DNA from: Delphinapterus leucas
Lineage: Eukaryota > Chordata > Mammalia > Artiodactyla > Monodontidae
Direction of reading: 5' to 3'
DNA: 64,000 bases
NCBI RefSeq assembly: GCF_002288925.2
Contig: NW_022097996.1
Span: 14,733,603-14,797,602 of the forward strand
In this document: in pieces, positions 59,465-64,000 of the stretch
How the letters are laid out: every line of letters begins with the position of its first letter
Position numbering within the stretch: the first letter of the stretch is position 1
Position numbers and translations under genes: made by a program
The notes under the pieces: model-generated
Seen by the model: only the letters and a program-made list of their open reading frames with translations
What the model was told of the DNA's origin: nothing
Database searches by the model: none

Positions 59465-60100
59465 TAACAGCCATATGGGAAGCTTAAATAGTCCCAGTGA
59501 AGAAAAAATGTATTGGGCCAAGCTTATGTCTCCATAAGATCAAGATCTATGATCGGTGAGCAAACTGTGTTAGACAACATATGTAAGACACAATGTGGAA
59601 ATTAAAGAGATATCTGAAGTAAAAAATAGGGAGGTGGAATAAGAAAGATTTTATAGTAACAGAGTTGTCTGGTCAGAATACATGCAGTCTGCAAACGGAA
59701 AATAAAATAGAAGGTAATACATGTTTGTGTCAAGTGAGTAGGAGAGATAATAGCTACTATATTTCCAAGAAAGAAGAAATCTTTTGAATGAGATGGAATA
59801 AAGAATGAACCTTAAGGTAAATGCCATCATGATTGAGAAGATAAAATAGGACACTCCCTTTAAGAACGAGGTATAAAGTTCCAGTTATAAAGTAAATAAG
59901 TCCTAGAGATGTCATGTACAGCATGGAGACTATAATTAATAATACTGTATTGTATATTTGAAAGTTGCTAAGAGAGTATGGTATGGAATGGCCATCAAGG
60001 ATCCCTCTGAAAATGTGGGCACAGGATCCAGAGAAGTCTGCTAGAACTCTTGATAGCCTGATGTTCCATTATGCCAGGAGCAACTTCTGCTCTAACTCTA
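59465..60100. other. No gene seen
   Basis: AT-rich unassigned sequence. Confidence 0.4.
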
Positions 60101-60109
60101 AAACAGAAA

Positions 60110-60590
60110 GCAAGTGTGAAAGATACGACCATGTCCATTTAAAGAAGAAAACTGAGGATCAGAGAGGCCAAAACTTAGTCCCAGGGAGTAAAGAAGGTAG
60201 AGCAGGTGCACACCACTTCACTGCCTGGATGTAACATGCCCACTACATGAAATTTCATTAAATAGTTTATATATATGTATATATATATATTTAGTTTTAT
60301 TGAAAACCCATAGTATCTTGAGATTGGACAAGTCGTGGTATTTCTAGCACGTGTTCTGAACCCATTACTACAATAGTGTATTTTCATCCACCCCTTTCCT
60401 GAATCCCAAGTCATCTTTGCCCTTTTTCCTAGGCTGTACATATTCAGGTTTTATGGTCTTCCATTACTCGTCTGTGGTTCCTCGGGTTTCCTCTTTCTTC
60501 TCTACTCCTGTGGGCGCACTTCGTCCTTTCCCTGCTGAATCACTGTAAAGGGTCTGCTATTTGACAACTGTTCCTTTCCTCTACATATTG
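60110..60590 (+). repeat. Upstream block of unit C
   Basis: Copy of 42250-42720. Includes a MIR-like start ('gaaaactgaggatcagagag') and a TA-rich run at 60267-60292. Confidence 0.8.
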
Positions 60591-60639
60591 AACCCAGGAC
60601 ACCGGATCCATGCATTTAGCGTGTTTTGGTGCCACCAGC

Positions 60640-62351
60640 TGAGGACCATAGCCAGACAGCCACCAACCCTGCTCTGAACCAGGCTCCTTCTTATAGATTT
60701 TTCCTTTTAATAGAGAAGCGTTTCATAATAAGGGTTCTTTTCTCTTTCTTTTTATTTTGTGTCATCAAGTCTGAAATGTACTGTAACAAACTTTCCATGG
60801 AGCTTTTTAACGAAGTATTTGTACCTGCATTGTATTATCAAATGTTCACACCTCCTATAGGATAGAGAGCCCAGGACCACCAAATCACACAGTGTCAGAG
60901 CCAGCCTTTTCCTCCCAGTGCCAACTGACAAATTATTTTCACTGGAGCCGCCAGTTTCCCACTTCCTCCTTGGCATGAAGAAGAGAGGAGGGACGTGGGC
61001 TTGAGAACAGCACAATGGAGACCTTGGCAACAGCCTACAGATAGCAGAGGCCAAACCCAGACATTCCAGGATGAGGTGGAGAGCAGACGATGATGGGAAC
61101 TTGAGGAGAGGGATGAAGGTTTGGTAACTACTTGGTCCTGACAAACTAGAGAGATGGGACAGTCTGGAGTGACCTGGACATATGCCTCTGAGCCTGATGG
61201 CCCAAAGTACAGCGTTGCCCAATGTGGATGGTGTCCTTGGATTGTGAAATCAGGACCCTGTTATCATCAAAGGACATTCAGAGAGTCATGAAGATAAAAT
61301 AGGCCAGGCACAGAGCTGGAGGTACAGGGACAGCTGAAAGGGCCTGACCCACGTGGGGACCCCCCTCTTGGCCCATTTGGTTTAATGTGCCAATTAGTCT
61401 CCAGCAGTTCTGCTTCCCAAGGGCTTTATGGAATCTACAGGGAAGGAAAATCCTGAAGAAAGGCTGAAACGGGTTCCTCCAGCTTGCCTGACTGCAGGAG
61501 CCGTGGGGCTGAGACAAGATAACATGAAGTCCTGAGTGTGAAAGCCAGATGATGGGCCTGAAACTATCAGAACATGCAAGGTGGTGATGGGGGAGGTCGG
61601 AAGCCTAATGGTGACCTGAATTCAGACCCAGCGATCAATGCCTCTGTGAACTTCATTCGGTCGACTCACCTGTTCACTGAGTGTCTGCTCCAGCCAGACA
61701 CCTGGCTACAGAGATGCAAAGATCAAGGCCCTGACCAAGAAGCTTTGCACTGGGACAGAGCTGCAAAGTGACCCTGGGTGCAGTGAAACATATCAACTCA
61801 GTCAATGAGACTCTTTGCCGGGGTGTGGGGGGGGGAGTAGCAGTGTGAGGAAAACGCCAAAGTCAGGGCAGGTTAGTTCAGAGTTTATAAACACGGGAGC
61901 TGGGTTCAGACTCAACCTCACTACCCTGGTCACAGCTGAGAGCACAGCTTCTGGGAGTGGTCAGCTCCCATTTCGTCCCCCCAAACTCCTCACCACCACC
62001 TTCTGTGCCTGTCCTGGGAAGAACAGGATCCAGAAACAAACCACGTGCCCAGGGTAGCCAGAGGGTTAGTTCTATGTCCAGCCCCCCACCTTCCGGAGGT
62101 GTACCTAGAAGACGACGGCCTTTTATTCAGAGCCTCTCTGCCAACACATCACGTGTTTCAAAAACGGTGTGCCTATTTGCTTGCTGGCTCCCGTTCTTTG
62201 CCCCGCCCCGGTGACTCAACGCCGCCAAGAGTACAAAAGCCAGGACGGTCCACCCTCCCAAGAGTAAAGAGAGAGACAAGAGTGAGCCCCCGCACACCCC
62301 ACGGGCGGCAGGGACGATCCAGAGCCCCACGAAAGACACTGTTGCTTCCTG
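60640..62351 (+). promoter_or_regulatory. 5' flank and promoter of unit C
   Basis: Aligns with the flanks of units B (25820-26220) and A (4150-4640; 'tgacccacgt', 'cttggcccatttggttt', 'tctccagcagtt'). The proximal part has a GC box (CCCCGCCCC, 62201-62209), an AP-1 site (TGACTCA, 62212-62218) and TACAAA at 62232-62237 where unit B has TATAAA. Confidence 0.6.
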
Positions 62352-62534
62352 ATGGCTCTGCAGGCTGTCACGCCGCGGCGGCTGGGACAGCGAGCGCCCC
62401 GCGACAGCACGGGTCAGCGGGGACAGAGCCCACCGGCCGCCTCGGGCTCCCGAGCAGGGCGCCCCCCCGGTCCCAGGCCTCGGCTCCGGGGGCCCTTGGC
62501 TCTCATCTTTGTCGTCCTGGGTGTCCTGCTATCG
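62352..62534 (+). CDS. TNFRSF10 exon 1, unit C (gene continues)
   Basis: 61 codons from ATG to donor TCG|GTGAGT, phase 0. Basic Ala/Pro-rich leader, then hydrophobic core PLALIFVVLGVLLS. It is closer to exon 1 of unit A than of unit B near the start (MALQAVTPRR versus MALPAVTSRR). The rest of the gene must lie beyond the right edge: intron 1 runs to the window end and still aligns with intron 1 of unit B at 63955-64000. Whether the paralogue is a death receptor or a decoy cannot be seen. Confidence 0.75.
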
Positions 62535-64000
62535 GTGAGTCCCCGCCGCGGGTCCTGGCTGGGGGGAAGGATCGCCTGGTGGCCGGGAGGGGGCGGCAGA
62601 AGCGGGAGAGGGAGCGGGGTGGGGGGGGGAGTGGGCAGGCGGACATGGCTGGGTGCCTGCCCGGGTCACCCGCGCAGGACCAACAGTGGGCAGAATCGGG
62701 GGAAGGAACAGGGTCACGGCCCGGCAGGACCGACCCGGGCCCAGAGGGAGAAGAGCTCGCGCTCCCCTTCCCGGTCCGCGGCCCGGCTGGCCTTCTGAGC
62801 GGTCCCAGCAGTGTATTCCAGGCATTGGAGGGGGCAGTGTCAAGCTGGAAACTCCCTGGCAAGCTGCCTGGAGCGACAGAGAGATTGGCTGTCTTTTCTT
62901 TCTTTCTTTTTACTATTTTACACTTATGCTTAAATTCTAAAATATACTCATGGCAAATTGATTAAACAGCAGCCCACGAAGAAGGCTGCCTTCCACACGT
63001 TTTGTTCTGACCCTTGAGTTTCAGCAGGAAGGAGGTTCCCAGTTCCTTCTGGTCACATTGCCTGCGAGGCTGCCCTTAAATGACCATCAGGCAGCCAGGA
63101 ACTGGAGCCGCCCCTCCTTCCTTAGAGGTGGGTGATGCAAACAGGAAAACCCATGGTGATGCACATCCTAAAGACACTCCAAGTGGAAAGGCTCCACCCC
63201 TGCATGTTCCAGGTTCCTTATATGTTTAAAAAAAAAAAAAATTAAATGTGAAACCAACATTACAGGTGTCATGAAGTTTTAAATACTTTCATTTAACAAA
63301 TTAATTCAAAATTCAGAGACGCAATAACATATAATCACAAAATGATTACAGAATTAATTTTAAAAAAAATTAGTCTATACTAGATGAGACCCATGTTTAA
63401 GGCTGCTGCATGAATGACTCACTTTAGTACAACAGGTGTTTTTCCAGGTGAATGTGAGAATACCTGTGTAGACAAGGTCAAAATATGATCTTGATGGTTT
63501 GGGGAATGTGAGACCTAGGCCTCTGACATCCCAAACTCCCGTTCTCATCCCTTCTCATGGCTTTTTTAAAAATGCATTTACAGTCATGATCACTTTTGTT
63601 ATATTCTGAGTTAATAACCAATTCCGTTAGATGTCTTAGGTCAGTACATGCGGATTTATCCTATTCTTTTTAACAGCATAACATTTTATTGTATAGGTAA
63701 AGCAGATGTGGGTGAACCAGTTTATTTCATTCTTGTTTTTCATGAATATCTTTCTAGATTATATCCTTGTTTGGTTTTTTTTTTTTTTTTTGCTAATTCC
63801 AACTGTACTGTAGTATATACCTTTGTATGTGTCATACATGCATGTGTACCGTCTACTGGGTAACTCCTTGGAAGTGAAATTGTTGTGTCAATGGGTTAGG
63901 TAATATTATACTTTCGTTATATATAATGGCAAACTGTCCTCAAAAAAAAGGCCGGACCATTTTAACTCACATCAAGAGTCCACAAGTATGCCTGTTTCCC
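62535..64000 (+). other. Intron 1 of unit C
   Basis: No further exon. Aligns in part with intron 1 of unit B (28200-28440) and with the inverted copy (53340-53560). The p53-like position at 62651 is degenerate. Confidence 0.6.

Noticed and set aside
62045..62965. Open stretch of 306 codons overlapping exon 1C
   Set aside because: It reads a different frame from the exon 1 that is conserved in all three units, and its Arg/Pro/Gly-rich content comes from the CpG-rich promoter.
1..64000. tRNA genes from the many A/B-box-like sequences
   Set aside because: All are the tRNA-derived heads of SINEs with A-rich tails and target duplications. None has an intact cloverleaf that I could see.

Overview
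The window is nuclear DNA of a mammal, almost certainly a cetacean. The main clue is at least 13 tRNA-derived SINEs of the CHR type (starting GGGACTTCCCTGGTGG and carrying the long 'gagcggctgggcccgtgagcc' type 3' body found in whales and dolphins). L1 elements of the cetartiodactyl type are abundant, and I saw no ruminant Bov-tA or BovB elements. This assignment rests on recalled repeat families, not on a search.

The window holds one complete protein-coding gene and the debris of its relatives: a TRAIL-receptor (TNFRSF10) cluster on the + strand. The intact gene (unit B) runs from its start codon at 27156 to its stop at 38559 in ten coding exons. All splice sites are GT..AG and all phases match. 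It encodes a 422-residue death receptor with signal peptide, cysteine-rich domains, one membrane span and a C-terminal death domain. An 87-base in-frame intron after exon 5 can be retained to give a 451-residue form, as in human TNFRSF10B.

The exon-1/promoter module occurs three times: unit A (exon 1 at 5005-5184), unit B (27156-27326) and unit C (62352-62534). Unit C must continue beyond the right edge. Unit A (about 4.0-19.1 kb) is a gutted copy. It keeps exon 1, parts of intron 1, intron 8 and the 3' flank, but exons 2-8 and the death-domain exons 9-10 are gone, with L1 sequence in their place. A fourth, inverted copy (about 48.5-54.7 kb, minus strand) keeps upstream and intron-1 sequence but no exon. 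It has been hit by a solo LTR whose empty site survives in unit A.

Layout: 0-4 kb old L1; 4-9.4 kb 5' part of unit A; 9.4-14.2 kb L1s; 14.2-19.1 kb 3' part of unit A; 19.1-21.2 kb no gene; 21.2-25 kb nested L1s; 25.8-38.6 kb unit B; 38.6-42.7 kb its 3' flank and a duplicated block; 43.2-48.2 kb L1s; 48.5-54.7 kb inverted copy; 57.2-58.9 kb antisense L1; 60.1-64 kb upstream region and first exon of unit C.

The most interesting signals are regulatory. The three paralogous promoters carry three different bZIP-type sites at what looks like the same position (C/EBP palindrome in A, ATF/CRE-like in B, AP-1 in C). Only unit B keeps a perfect p53 half-site in intron 1, at the position where human TRAIL-receptor genes have their p53 element.
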